Source: Undaria pinnatifida
Taxonomy: Eukaryota > Sar > Phaeophyceae > Laminariales > Alariaceae
Length of the DNA stretch: 64,000 nt
Assembly: GCA_012845835.1 (NCBI GenBank)
Contig: JABAKD010000014.1
Span: 4,635,896 to 4,699,895 of the forward strand
Reading direction: 5' to 3'
Both the position numbers and the translations under genes were made by a program. The number at the start of each line of letters is the position of its first letter. Within the stretch, counting starts at the first letter, position 1. The notes below the pieces were generated by a model. It did not search any database. It had not been told where the DNA came from and saw only the letters and a list, made by a program, of their open reading frames with translations. Below are positions 11,965 to 23,737 of this stretch, piece by piece.

Positions 11965-13312
11965 TGGCTGAACTGGGGAACGAGAACCCTGCGGTCAACC
12001 CACCTCAGGGTGGATCGCAGGAGATTGGTGAGAGGATGGGTTCCTTATAGACACAGTTGTCTGAGCTTGCGACTCTAGTGCCATCTAAGCAAGATCTACT
12101 CAAGTCGCTCGTTGAGATGCAGCAAGGAAAGAAAGTGTAGTCCTCTGGTTCTGAGAGTGTTGCATCTAGAGGCACCGGACTAGAGGCTGGTGCGCGCCAA
12201 TCGGGTGCCACCGGCGGGGCCGCGGGAAGTACGCGCGGCGATCCCCAAGGCTTTGGCGTGTCCAGCATGCGGGTTGAGAGTAGGAGTGTTAGCTCAGGCT
12301 TGAATCCCCATGTATCTGCTGAAAATCGTTCCTCTGTTCCTGCAGTAAACTTTGGTTCGATTCACGGGACTGTCGGTAGGGCTGCTGTAGGTAGCCAGTC
12401 CGCGGTTCCGCCCGCTCCCTCTATGTCGAGTGAGTGGTGGGAAAACGTCGACAGTGAAAAGACACTGATTCCTGGGGCTGACATTACTGACATAGGAGAG
12501 AAGTTGGGTAGGGGTCCTTTTAAATTTCCCAAAGCTCTTGCTTTTGACGGCAGCGACGCGTCGTACCCCTCATGGTTGCAGAACTTTCTGTTGAGTGCCC
12601 GACCCAACAGCCTAATCAGGCGTTTGTTTTCGAGATTGAGATTCCGATTGCAGACATCGGTTTTGACTTGACCCCGTGGGGGTAGAAGGGTTTCAATGTG
12701 GGTCTGATTCGTCAGGCGGAGATGGCTTGGTGGTTTCTGTTCGACTGCTTGAAGAAGGATAGTCTGAAACATATGACTAGGCATACGCTGGTTCCCCCAG
12801 CAAGGCGTTTCGTGTGCTAAAGGATAATTTTCTGCCGTTGAGCCAGATTCAGACTCGTGTGCAGGAGGAGAAACTGAAGTCACTGCGCATGCGTTCGAAC
12901 GAAAACCCCGCAACCTTCTTTGCATCCATGAGAGAGACGCTTGATGTTCTGCAAATGCTTGAATTCTAGAAAGATGACAGGGAGGTGTGCAATCTGATGC
13001 TTGAAGGGCTGTCGCACGAGTACAAGACTTTGCGTGAGATTCTTGTGGTGTTCTGTCCGAGTAACCCATCGTTCATCGAGACTAAAGTGCGAGAGCGTTA
13101 CCTAGACTTGCAGGCACAGGGTGGTTCGAAGAAGCACAGTAGTGTTGCTCTGGTGTCTAGGACTGAGAGGAAGAGTAGCAAGAAGCACTACAACAAGCCG
13201 AAGTCTAACACCGAGTCTGATTCGTCCAAGAAAAAGACTTTTCAGGGGAAGTGTTTCAAGTGTGGGGAGAAGGGTCACTTGAGGAAGGACTGCCTGGCTC
13301 GCATCATCGCTC
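11965..13312 (+). pseudogene. Copia gag with CCHC zinc knuckle, decayed
   Basis: Reading begins MAELGNENPAVNPPQGG at 11965 and is broken by stops near 12047 and 12139 and by frame changes near 12600-12800. The conserved gag (UBN2-type) region follows (LSQIQTRVQEEKLKSLRMRS, a stop near 12969, VCNLMLEGLSHEYKTLREI). A K/S-rich linker leads to CFKCGEKGHLRKDC, a CX2CX4HX4C nucleocapsid knuckle at about 13252-13293. The frame stops abruptly at about 13305, where minus-strand integrase begins, so protease and the rest of pol are not in line with this gag. Confidence 0.85.
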
Positions 13313-13690
13313 ATACCACATCTCATACGGTGACTTAAAGTCAGAGTTAGCAAAACATGCATTGTGGTTCATTGCTTCGCAAGCCCAGTGCATAGCTTCA
13401 GCCCAGAGTTTGTCAGTCTTAGGTAACTGCACACGCCCAAAAAGAAGTTTCGCCTGAATACGAGCCGCCATCGCGGCCTCCTCGATCAATCCCAACCCAC
13501 GCTCTGCAACACCATTATATTGTGGACTAAAAACCGGAGTGAACTCTTGTTTGATCAAAAGCTCATTGCACACAGATGCGAATTGCCCCCCGAAAAACTC
13601 CCCTCCATTTTCAGATCTAACAATCTCAACCAATGATAGGATCCCATCAGCACGCACACTCGCAAGAAAACTTCGGAAAGATGCACACAA
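13304..13690 (-). pseudogene. Copia integrase fragment
   Basis: Minus-strand frame with VRSENGGEFFG (the second catalytic Asp replaced by Glu or mutated), then FSPQYNGVAERGLGLIEEAA carrying the third catalytic Glu, and ends SPYEMWYER at the junction with gag. The N-terminal zinc finger and first Asp are missing. On the minus strand it lies after RNase H and an LTR-like arm, the wrong order for copia (INT should precede RT). Confidence 0.85.
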
Positions 13691-13834
13691 TCGGACCAAT
13701 GCAACGTACCGATCACGGCAATAAGCCGTTAATCCGACCTCTAGCAACAATACGGGAGTATTCTACCTGACAACTGTCCGATGTCCCATACATACTCCGA
13801 CGGTCTAATGTATAACCCTTAGGTGTGTACAATC
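13671..13834 (-). repeat. Copia LTR-like arm (- orientation)
   Basis: Inverted partner of 11588-11750. On the minus strand it follows the RNase H end, as a 3' LTR should, but is fused directly to integrase sequence. Its inner edge overlaps the open integrase frame, so the exact LTR boundary is uncertain. Confidence 0.65.
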
Positions 13835-13888
13835 TACCGAACTACCGCAGCACCACAAAGATTATTCCTATGTGCTAGCTCGGTAACC

Positions 13889-16022
13889 TCAGATCGACAG
13901 TTCCGCTATTAAAATCATCCAATCAGATATTCTACCGCAACTCAGTCGATACACACGGCCGCTATCACGAACACTCTCCCTAGGGGCTGTTGTATCTACC
14001 AGACCAAAAATATATATCAAGGAAAAAAAAAACGACTCAACCTTGTACTTCTTGTCCCTCGAGCCAAGTGCAAAGTCGCGGTGAACTTCAAAAAGATCTC
14101 TCGGCAGAGCCTTCGTGAGGATGTCCGCATGCTGTTTTTTGCTGGGAACATGCGTGACCTCGATCACATCCTCCTCGGTCAATTCCTAAGAAAGTGATGC
14201 CTCACGTCGATGTGCTTACTCCTACTCGAGCTAAGCGGATATTCTGCAAGCGCAATCGCTTTTTCGTTGTCCTCCAGGACGTCGATCTTACGAGGCTTCC
14301 TACTAGACCTCAGGAACTGAAGCATTCCGTTCACAAACAGAGCCTCCTTCACGCCATCGCCCATCGCCAGATACTTTTCTTCAGAAGTCGACTGTGAAAC
14401 GCATTTCTGCGTGCTAGAAATCCAAACCACAAGCATTGCAGCCACAAACACCATCGCTCCCGAAACTGATCTACGGTCAGTGGCTTTGCTCGCAAAGTCG
14501 GCATCTACGTACACCAACGTGCCTTCATCTACCGAACTGTCCCGCTTGAACTTCAGATTTAGATGCGCCGTTTCCAGAAGATAGTTCAGGATCTTCTGGC
14601 CTGCCTTCCAGTGGCGTCTCTTTGGCTCGTGACCGTGCCTCGCCACAGCCCGCACAGCATCCGAGATGCCGGGCCTCGTCTGGCTGGCGATCCACGCTCC
14701 CCACCACCTCTCGGAACGGCACATCTCCTGCCCCCTCATCCTCCTTCAAGGACCTGTTATCGTTGACAAGGGAAGCAGGGATCGAGCTGATGCGATAAAT
14801 ATTGAATCTCTCGAGGACACTCCTGATGTAACTCTCTTGAGAAATTCCAATCTTGCCAGCCTCGCGGTCGCGAATATATTCGCAACCGAGAAAGAACTTG
14901 ACCTCACCCAAATTATTTGTAGGAAGAGAGTAACCTAGTGCTTCAAGCCAGACTCTTAGTTCCTGCATACAGAATATCATCCACGTAAATCGCGACCATC
15001 CCCACCACCTCGTCTCTCATCATGAAACGCAGGACACAGAGGTCAGATATAGACTGCTCGAAACCAATCCTCTTCAGGTCCGACACTAGCCTCTTGTAGA
15101 ATGTTCTAAATGCCTGCTTCAATCCGCACAAACTCTTGCTCAGACGGGCAACCTTCCCTGACATCGAACCGCAGCCAGGAGGCAACTTCATGAACACCTT
15201 GTGATCCAATTCCGACTGAACAAACGCTTGCTCAATATCCCAGTGGAGTAATTCCAAGTTGTACTTGCACGCCAACGCTACCAACAATCGCTGAGATGCA
15301 GCATTTTCGGTAGGCGAGAAAGTCTCAAGATAGTCCACACCATACTTCTGCTTGAAGCCCTTCGCTACAAGCCTAGCCTTGGCCTTTACTATCTTCCCTG
15401 TTTCGTCTGCTTTGCATTTAAAAACCCATCTAGCATCAGTCACATTACAGCCTACTGGGACCTTTACTGCTAACGTGAACGTTCCTGCTTTTATCAAGCC
15501 TTCAATTTCGGCAGACCTGGCTACCTCCCGAATCTTGACGTACTTTGATTGCTGGGCTTCTTGATAGCTACCAGGCTCTGACTCAACATCCTGAACCAGT
15601 TCTTTCGGCAATTCGATTTCGTCCCCCGCTCTCTGCTCCGCTACAAGTGCATATACTATCTCTGATGCGGAGATGAGTCCCACGGTGGCCACAAGGCCGG
15701 GTACGCTCTGCTGGTTAACTGCACGGGTTTGTGCGCGAGTTCTACCGTCTCTTACTTCATCATTCTCACGCGCAGGAGTATTAAAGTCAGCAAGCTCAGC
15801 GACATGCCGCGGACGACGAGCGGCTGGAGGGGGTGCCTCCGCCTCTACCGGCCCTCCCGACCCAATCGACTCTACATCATCATCCCCTCCCGGATTCCCC
15901 ATCTCTACCTCCCCTGCCTCCTGCCCTCCCTGTCCTCATCGGGTGCGTCGGAACGCCCCCCGCCCGTTTGCTGGTATATCTCCTCCCCGGGGGTCTCTGG
16001 CTCTACGAGCTGCACAGTCAAT
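13889..16022 (-). pseudogene. Copia reverse transcriptase / RNase H, frameshifted
   Basis: Three or four minus-strand frames together form the C-terminal half of a Ty1/copia polyprotein. At 15902-14943 is a Gln/Glu-rich linker followed by RT: ARWVFKCKADETGKI, KARLVAKGFKQKYGVDYLET, WDIEQAFVQSELD (catalytic Asp) and AIYVDDILYAG (YVDD box). The next frame (14980-) has LGEVKFFLGCEYIRD. RNase H at 14739-14179 has DADFASKATDRRSVSGAMVF and EDNEKAIALAEYP. The final frame (14182-13889) has THVPSKKQHADILTKALP. The frame changes show the copy is dead. Confidence 0.92.
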
Positions 16023-16032
16023 CAACGATAAG

Positions 16033-16775
16033 CCAATGTGACTCGATGATTGTCGCACCATCATGCGGGGCTGTGTCGACCCGCGGGAGAAGTCGGTTAT
16101 CGTCCCCGGTTTGTCAGGATTTCTGAAACAGGCACAGGATTCTATATATCCTCCCATGGTGGCGCTGCCCTTATGTCCGAGCCCCCATCAGCGGTAAGCG
16201 AATATGGTTGGGGTTCCACGTCGTGCGGAGTGGTGTCGACACGGTAGGTCATCGCTTTCGTTCCGGTGATTTTGGAGCTGTAGAGATTCGGGGGATTCAT
16301 GAATCAGGGATGTTGGACGCTATCTTCCCTGTGTGCGACGGAAATTCCCCCCCATTGATGGCCTTTATCCGCCTAGGACGGCGCTGTGAAGTATGAACCA
16401 ATGAGCGACTAGCCAAAGGGATTAGGGTTGTCTCACCGTACAGGGTGGTGTCGACCCAAGAAAGCTCGGTTTGCTTCCCCGGTTGATGGAAGTTTTAAGA
16501 GATGTGGAACGACCTCTGGACCGGGGATCGGACCCTGAATACTCCCGAGGTGAAGCTGGCTCAGCACACAAACCATGGCCAATCAGAAAATCGGCCGGTG
16601 GCGTTGGGATTTCCACACCGTGCGGAGAGGCATCAACCCGGATGATATCCGTGTTCGTCCCCGGGTTGTCGGAATTGTAGATGTGGATGGATTCCGATCC
16701 CGGCAAGTGACCCTATCGTGCCCGGGTGACGCCTACTTTGTGTATGAATACTGGCCAATGAGCGATCAGACGAAA
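16033..16775. repeat. Diverged satellite-like repeat, 4+ copies of 160-215 bp
   Basis: Repeating order: (c/g)ccaatgagcgay, an unstable spacer, a gtgcgg-gtgtcgaccc-like block, ttcgtccccggt-tgtcgg. Anchors tgtcgac or its variant lie near 16073, 16234, 16450 and 16631. Directly abuts the copia linker. Indels between copies are frequent, so it is old. Confidence 0.6.
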
Positions 16776-16799
16776 ATGACATGTTTTTATTTTCGCCTC

Positions 16800-17780
16800 T
16801 GAAACTTCGAGTCTGCAATTCTTAACTGCTGTAAAAACTGTAAGCGCTGTGGTCGCGTACTGTATGTACAAGAAGTGAGCGATCTACACAGCTAGCAACA
16901 AGCAGCAGCATAGCAATAATAGCATGCGAGGAGTTGAATGACGAAGGCAGCCATACCACCGTGTTTCGCGCCTGGAACAACGTCAACACGTCTCTCCACG
17001 ATCAGACGACACACAGACAGTCGATCTGGGAGGCTCGGATCTAGATGATACTATTATATCATGCATTGTATATCTCAGAAGCTGGCTCAGTGCGCGCCTC
17101 TCAGTGTCTACCAAGAGAACACGCAGCCTACATGGTCAGCCACCTTACTGGCCCCAGATGCTTGATTGAGTGAAACTATCATAGGAAACGCACTCGACAC
17201 GTTTCGTCGCCAGACTAAAGGGTCAGTCGGCGTGTGCTCGGATTCATCCGATCGAAATCTGATTAATGAAGCTCGGAATCGGATTCACTTAAAAAACGGT
17301 AGCTATTACTAGTAGTACATTGCTAAGATTACCTTACACACTGTACGCGCAGACTATGATTGTGTGTGGTGACTCCTTTTACTCTCACCGAGTATTGAAT
17401 CGAACAATTCGAAGTGCTGCCCTGCCCTACCCGAAGCATGGGTGCTGGCGAATGCCGGCACCCATGCGGAGCTCTTGTATTTTCTAAGATTTGTCGCTTT
17501 AGGAACTCAAGACCTTTCCCAAAATAAAAAATCTGGAGAAAACTAGACTGCTGGCCAGGTGAAAAAAAGCGTATGGGGACAGGTAAACAACGAGAATCAT
17601 GCAAAAAAAACTAACCGATTTTCGTCGATTTTGGGTTAAGGATCCCAATCATTCAGAAAACATGTCAGACGAACAGTGCTACCTATATCGTAGCACGAGT
17701 CTTAGCTTCAGAGCCAGTTTGTGGGGGTATGGAGCTCTTCACGCGAGAAGCTCCAAAAAAAATGAGGCACCCGCTGCCAC
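16800..17780. other. No recognisable gene
   Basis: At 17612-17705 the string tttgggttaaggatcc followed about 60 bp later by gctacctatatcgtagcac resembles (inverted or direct) sequence near 7775-7975, 55450-55615 and 60050-60120. A small mobile element family is possible but its ends are not clear. Confidence 0.35.
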
Positions 17781-17789
17781 CACCGTGAT

Positions 17790-18203
17790 ATGCGTCGATT
17801 CGCGGGGCCCGGGAGGGCCTCACCCCGGAAGGTGCTGCTCAAGAACATGTATTTCGCGGCCACCGCGGCCTTGCGATGCACCCGCACCACGCGACACGAA
17901 CTCCACGACGTTTTGTTCCAATGGCAGTTGCCCACGTTCCGCTCGCCCCACGTCCCAAACACCCTACCGCGAGGCAATTACTTGCCTGAGATTCGCGGGC
18001 GTTCCAGGCCGCTACTGCCCCAGATCCCGCCTTTCATGGGTCTCCATCCCCGAGTAGCAGCAGCTGCTGCAGCGATACCGTCGTGGGCGGCAACGACGAC
18101 ATCACTTCACGAACTTACGCATCTGTTTTGTGCTTCATGCACGCGGGAATTCCCGTGTAGCTGCGTGTGTCCTGTCGCCTTAAGGGGGTATCGAACACGC
18201 TAG
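17790..18203 (+). CDS. Hypothetical ORF, 137 residues
   Basis: From ATG 17790. Residues 15-85 (RKVLLKNMYFAATAAL, TRHELHDVLFQWQLPTFR, NTLPRGNYLPEIRG) look like real protein rather than low complexity, while the tail is Ala-rich. I recognise no family. It could be a transposon-derived fragment or one exon of an unseen gene. Confidence 0.25.
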   Translation: MRRFAGPGRASPRKVLLKNMYFAATAALRCTRTTRHELHDVLFQWQLPTFRSPHVPNTLPRGNYLPEIRGRSRPLLPQIPPFMGLHPRVAAAAAAIPSWAATTTSLHELTHLFCASCTREFPCSCVCPVALRGYRTR

Positions 18204-18209
18204 CATTGG

Positions 18210-19290
18210 GATTCTAGGCGAGGGCTGCAATAGAAGGCTGTGCAACCCCATGAGTCGAAACATGCACCGTATTTCATGTCCAGCAGTTGTTGCGGTGCCC
18301 GAAGACGAAATTATGACCAAGAAAAGTTTTCTCGAGGAGAATTTGCTTTTGTATACGCCACAAGAGAAGTGGTATTCAAGCCAAATTCGCTTAGGAACTG
18401 ACAAGGAAACCATATGCGCCATCATCAGGGAAGGGGCCCCCATCACGTGTGGTAACAGCTGTGGTGACCCAAGCTCGCGCTCTCACGCCTAATGGCGATG
18501 GAAATATATTTACTTTGTGGCACAAACAAAATGCTGGTGCATCTTTGTTCAACAGGGTGCCGTGGCGCAATCAATAAAACAGACACCCAGTTACAATAGT
18601 TGGGGACATTGGCGTCTCGGACAAAGATTTGAGAAAGATTGAAACCAGTGTGGGACACATTGTTTTTGCAGCACTGGTCACAGGGTTTGTTTCTGACAGC
18701 ACTTAAATCATTCAGAAGTGCACCCACACGTTCGGACAAACCGCTTGGGATTATTGAGGAACATTTTGGGCAGTGGCAAAAGAGAGAAAGCGCGTCTCGG
18801 CTAAGGCCTCCCCTCCCACGACCGCCAGACGAGGCGACACAACCACATTCACAGCAGTCTACTGCGGCAACTAACGCGCCCGATCTCAAACTGCTACCAC
18901 ATCGACGACTTCGAAATCGACGGCGACAACGATAACAACGAGAAAAACAACGGCGACAGCGACGTGACACAAGGAAAAACGACCCGCCCCTATCCCGTTC
19001 CCGCCACAACTCACACCTTCTTTTACCCTCCCCCTTCTCCCCTTCCCTCCCCTCCTTATTCACCCCTCACCCCTATACCAACCCCCCCTTTATCCGCCCC
19101 CTCATCCCTTCGCACCCTAGCCAATATATTCGCCACAGGAGTTCCAAAAGGTGAGACATTCCGACACGACACGAGCGGATTTATACACCCCTCGAAGATC
19201 GCACACACCAGGAGACACTCCTCGTGCGCCGCGCAGGGTGAGCTTGGCCGTTTCGTCGTTTCATTTGGTTTTCTTCGTCTCTGAAGATGA
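18210..19290. other. Unassigned; overlapping weak frames
   Basis: A minus-strand frame (18443-19063) has Cys pairs (CHCPKC, CDQCCKN), and the plus strand at 18598-18705 reads VGDIGVSDKDLRKIETSVGH. Neither has a family match that I can defend, and they overlap, so at most one is real. The block 18890-19090 is CGA/CCT-rich low complexity. Confidence 0.25.
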
Positions 19291-19824
19291 TCTGCGCGCC
19301 AACGCCAACGGCAAGAACCAAAGATAGCAGGTGGCGGTAAGAGCTACCCGTAAGAACCAACTGTAAGGATCAAAGATAGCAGGTAGTGGCGAGAGCTAGC
19401 CGAAAGAACCAACGGTAGGAACCAACGACCAAGGCTACGGCAGAGGAGTCACTTTTGGGGGCTTGTTTTGCAGCGATTCCGGGTCACTCGCGCGAGTGAC
19501 TCCCCGGTTCCTTTGCGACGTTAACCGTTCGTGGTGATTTCTTTTCTTTTAGGATATGGAATAGGTAACCGTGGTGCGTCATGAAAAAAAAACGCCCCCA
19601 AGACGTTTTTTTAGTGAGGTACAGAGCCACTCGGGCGAGTGGTCCAAACCCGGCAGTGCACAAGAGGTTATACCCCCTCCATCGCAACCTTGGTCCAACG
19701 GCGAAATGCTAATAGCGAGAAGACCTCACCGTAAGAACCAACGATAGCCACCAGATGTGAGAGGCAAATCGGAGGGTGCTCGCCGTTTCCATACTCTATT
19801 GGGTTGGAAGAACTGCTGAAAACA

Positions 19825-20115
19825 TTGGTATTGAGGCCGACGAACGTCATACTAACCCAAGGCCGACCGACCCACGCAAAAAATAGGCTAGAATATATAA
19901 CAATGGCTGGCTCCGACGAACATCATTACCCCACTGCAAACCACTGCGAACCCACCCACGAGAAAAATAGGTTAGAAATTAAAAAAGGCAGTAACAAATA
20001 TATCTGTGATGAAATGTTTCGCTGTTTTTTCGTGGGTTGGGTTTGGCGTCGGATTGTGACGTTCGACGGTTTCCGTACTATTGTAATATGTTTTTCTACC
20101 CAACTCCTACGCAAC
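19825..20115. repeat. Fold-back dispersed repeat, copy 1
   Basis: A block with ggttagaaa in the middle and gttcggcggttt/gttcgacggttt-type ends recurs at about 44785-45000. Near both ends lie mutually inverted pieces (cgacgaacgtca at 19841; tgacgttcgacg at 20058), suggesting a small fold-back transposable element. Confidence 0.5.
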
Positions 20116-20149
20116 CATAGTTCGAGCATCGCAAAACATCTTGGTGGAA

Positions 20150-20452
20150 CCAACCAACCGTAACAACCAATGGTAACAGCCAACGGCTGCAACCAGCGGT
20201 AAAAACCAACGGTAACAACCAACGGTAGCAACCAACGGTAACAATCGACGGCTACAACCAACGGTAATTAATCAACGGTAATAAACCAACCGTAACAATC
20301 AATGGCAACAACCAACAGTAACAACCAACGGTAACGACCAACGATAACAACCAACGGCGACAACCAACGGGAACAACCAACCGCAACAACCAACGGTAAC
20401 AACCAACTGCAACAAACAACGGTAACAACCTACGGTAACAAAGGTGCCACCG
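20150..20452. repeat. 15-bp tandem array (accaacggtaacaac)
   Basis: About 20 units of accaacggtaacaac and variants. It continues a looser version of the same motif at 19310-19435. The minus-strand VTVGCYRWLLPLV-type frames are translations of this array. Confidence 0.85.
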
Positions 20453-21009
20453 AAACAAAGCAACATCGCCGCCGCCGGTGGAGTGAGGTGTAGTGGGAAG
20501 GCGGGGGGAGGGGGGGGGAGTGCCGTGGTCGCGGTTCGTGGCAAGTGTTTCGTGGCCGTCAGGTGGCTGGATACCAGCACCGGCGTCAGCGAATCGGTAC
20601 TGTTTCGCAATACATTTAGACCGTTGTTCTACGTACGATGCAGTGGGAGGGGAATCTGACCGCGCGCCGCGTGCGCAGTCCCCCCCTCCTGCAGAACGTA
20701 AGACAACACTAGAGTGGCACAGGCTTCCACAAAAAACGCAACCTGCTGCGGCCGGGTAGGTTCGGGGGCAGCGCTCACGAACGTCCACACGTCATACTAC
20801 GGCATGGCATGTCATGCTAAGCCAAGCCCCGAAAAAGATAATGACATAACTCGGCACCAACTAAACCTCCGACCGGGTTGTTGCTGCACTATTAATACAG
20901 TGGAAGGGGTACCGTTTCTTTCCTGGGTTCCGTGCATAAGGAACTCATTACCCCACCTAAAACGATTGTATTTTTGAGAAAAAACAAAAAGCGAATACTA
21001 TTAATACGC

Positions 21010-21397
21010 GATTAACGCCTTTACAACTCGAAACCCGTTTTTTTTTAACAAATTTACTTGAATTTAGTATATGGAGGGATTTTGGGCTCTAAAGGGGTTA
21101 ACTACGCCCATGCCCTACGTATAAAACCTTTTGGGGGACAAATTTACTTGAAGTTAATATAGGGAGGGATTTTTGGCTTTAACGGGGTTAACTAAGCCCA
21201 TGCCCTACATATAAAACCCTTTTGGGGGACAAACTTACTCGAAGTTAGTGTAGGGAGGAATTTTTGGCTCTAACGGGGTTGACTAAGCCCATGCCCCACG
21301 TATAAAACCCTTTTTGGGGACAATTTTACTTGAAGTTAGCATAGGGAGGGATTTTGGACTCTAAAGGGGTTAATTAATCCCATGCCCTACGTATATA
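21010..21397. repeat. 91-bp tandem monomers, 4 copies
   Basis: The anchor acaaa(t/c)ttact(t/c)gaa occurs at 21048, 21138, 21229 and 21320 (spacing 90, 91, 91). Each monomer carries tataggg-aggga, ggggttaact and catgccctac. Single monomers recur at about 54000, 55482-55560 and, inverted, 58313-58390. Confidence 0.9.
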
Positions 21398-21752
21398 CAG
21401 TGGGTACCCCGACTTAGGAGTGTCCAGGATAAGCGCGTTCGGGACTTATTAACCCGTTCAGAGCCCCCCAGAAAAAATTCCTATACTACCAACAAGTAAT
21501 TTTCCCCATAACGGGTTTCAGTTGTAAAGGCGTTAAGAGCGGTCAAATCGGCATGTCCCGCCACACCACAGGCTAAATTTTTCCCACTACAGACAAGAGC
21601 CATTTGCAGTTAACCCCTCTAGAGCCCCAAAATCCTTCCCTATATCAAGTGCAAGTAAAATTGTCCCCAAAAAGTGTTTCCAGCAGGTAAGGCGTTAAGA
21701 GCGCATGTTTCGGCTTGTCACGGGGCGCTCTTGAATCGGGGTACCCACGGTG
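21398..21752. mobile_element. Tc1/mariner-type MITE (355 bp)
   Basis: The left end CAGTGGGTACCCCGACT at 21398 and right end AATCGGGGTACCCACGGTG ending at 21752 form terminal inverted repeats (CAnnGTGGGTACCCCGA consensus). Each is flanked by TA (21396-21397 and 21753-21754), the target duplication of the Tc1/mariner superfamily. The interior holds two inverted copies of the 91-bp monomer that lies in direct array next door, and no transposase. Confidence 0.75.
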
Positions 21753-21904
21753 TATAACATTATACGGTATATAATATTATACGGGGTACGGTATAGGTGC
21801 AACGACCATTGTTGTTTCTGAGACCCCTCGCTCGAGTAGCTCTATCCCATATACTACATACTATATATATATATGTATGCCAACAAAAAATTAGGGCTTA
21901 TCAC

Positions 21905-22130
21905 GGATCAGATCACATCCAAAGGGTCGCATCGGGCCAGGGCGACCCGGCTCGCATCGGGCCAGGGCGACCCGGCTCGACCCGTGATATTTGAAAAACC
22001 TCCTGACTCCTGACCCGACCCGACCCGTATGATTTCGAACGCCATCTGACCCGACCCCACCCGACCCGGGAGTTTTGAAACCTCCAATGAGCCGACCCGC
22101 GGGCCGCATCAAGATCCGTGAAGAGCCCCG
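21905..22130. repeat. GACCCG-rich dispersed repeat
   Basis: Runs of gacccgacccg, a gtgatatttgaaaaacctcc-like link, and a closing unit near ccgtgaagagcc. The same arrangement recurs at 22350-22920, 52740-53000 and 57185-57325, marking one dispersed family. Confidence 0.75.
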
Positions 22131-22349
22131 AGTATTTTTCAAGCCCTGTTTTTTTTTCCAAGTAAATCGAAAGTGCAACCCGATAAAAAAACACACACAT
22201 GGCCCATGATGAGTACGAGCACAAAAAAAAAAGCAGGAACAACATCCCGACGATTTAAGAGTGTAACGCCTTGCTAGCATGTTTAGCCCCGCACTCCTCG
22301 CATGGGGGCAAAACGCTCGGAGTTAGACTAGACTACGATCATTAAATCA

Positions 22350-22920
22350 GGGCTGTTCACGGGTCAGGTCGAGTCAGGGTAATCTGTCCCGACCCGCGAG
22401 ATTTGGAAACCTCCCGACCCGGCCCGACCCGACCCGACCTGTGCCGTCCCGTGATATCGCAAGCACTTCCTGACCCCACCCCACTCGACCCGCGAGGTTT
22501 TGGTAACCGCCTGACATGATCCGCGGGTCGGGTCATGACCCGTGAAAAGCTCTGGATGATTTCAGGAGTTGGAAATGAGTTCACAAGGAGCCCAGCCACT
22601 CAGAAAATACGTCATCCCACAGAGTGCCACCTCTATATGGTTGCACGGGTGGGGTCGAGTCGGGGTAACCTGTCCCGACCCGCGAGATTTGGAAACCTCC
22701 CGACCCGACCCGTCCCGTCCCGTGATATCGCAAGCACCTCCTGACCCCACCCCACTCGACCCGCGAGATTGTGATAACCGCCTGACATGATCCGCGGGTC
22801 GGGTCATGACCCGTGAAAAGCTCTGGATGATTTCAGGAGTTGGAGATGTGTTTACAAGGAGCCCAGCCACTCAGGAAATACGTTATCCCACAAAGTGCCA
22901 CCTCTATATGGTTGCACGGA
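22350..22920. repeat. GACCCG repeat, tandem pair of about 271 bp
   Basis: Two copies: ttcaggagtt recurs at 22561 and 22832 (271 bp) and cctctatatggttgcacgg near 22630 and 22901. Each copy contains the GACCCG runs and ends gacccgtgaaaagctctgg plus a unique tail. Confidence 0.85.
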
Positions 22921-23099
22921 TCAAAATACAAAACGTTATTCCCGCAATATTATCAAACAATTTTCAAGCCATAAATCCTCCTATTAATAGTCAAACCCCA
23001 AGTGCTTCGCCCCCATGTGTGGAGTGCGGTGCTAAAACGGTCAATAGCTAAATCCTCGTTGGAGGAGCCCCCGTCGGCCATAATTACTTTTCCATCAAA

Positions 23100-23340
23100 C
23101 CAGAAAAAAAACGCTACAGAGGTGAGATCGAGGACACCGTTGAAACTCATCGCGTTGCAAGCTGTGTGTGATACTCCGATCGCGTGGTGCGGGGGGGGGG
23201 GGTGTTCTGACGAAGGATACAGCTCGGCGACTCCCCCTAGCACTGGCTATTGCATACCAGGGTTAACACGGGGATGCAAAGACGTTCAGTCTTCAAGGAT
23301 CTAATCAATCTGTGCACGGAAACTATAAAACCCGCAGCTG
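23100..23340 (+). mobile_element. Partial diverged copy of the 4.2-kb element interior
   Basis: Shares tgcaagctgtgtgtgatact, ccgatcgcg and cggaaactataaaacccg in the same order with 35240-35425 and 39535-39725, roughly 75-80% identical overall. So the element at 32.8-41.4 kb has older relatives. Confidence 0.7.
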
Positions 23341-23597
23341 ATACTACTCTGGCCAAAGATACATGCAGGTGGGTATTCGGTTAAGATCCACTCGGGACAG
23401 GCAAGTGTCACCGCTTTTATCTCAGACTGGGCCTACGATAGGGTTTAGTATAGGTCCACAACACAAGGCAAAAGCCGATTTCACTGCTTTCAAGTCAAGT
23501 CTGTTTTTTTTTCTCTTACTACGAACCCTCTTAAATCGCGTACCCGACTGTACCCCCATCGTATAGCATACACAACGCTTCGAATCTCCTCAATGTC

Positions 23598-23737
23598 TCA
23601 CTTTTCCTTCTTGTCCTTCTTTGCCCTGTCCCGAACCCGCTTCTCCAGCCTGCCCACCAGCTTCTTAGCCGCATCCCCTAACCCCCACTCGTCGAAGTTC
23701 CCCTCCAAATCGAAGTAACGCCCTACATTCCACGTCT
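23598..23737 (-). CDS. SPCS2: SPCS2 last exon
   Basis: Acceptor ACAATCAG. Codes TWNVGRYFDLEGNFDEWGLG, then DAAKKLVGRLEKRVRDRAKK and a KDKKEK end with TGA at 23600-23598. The basic tail would face the cytosol. Confidence 0.9.
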
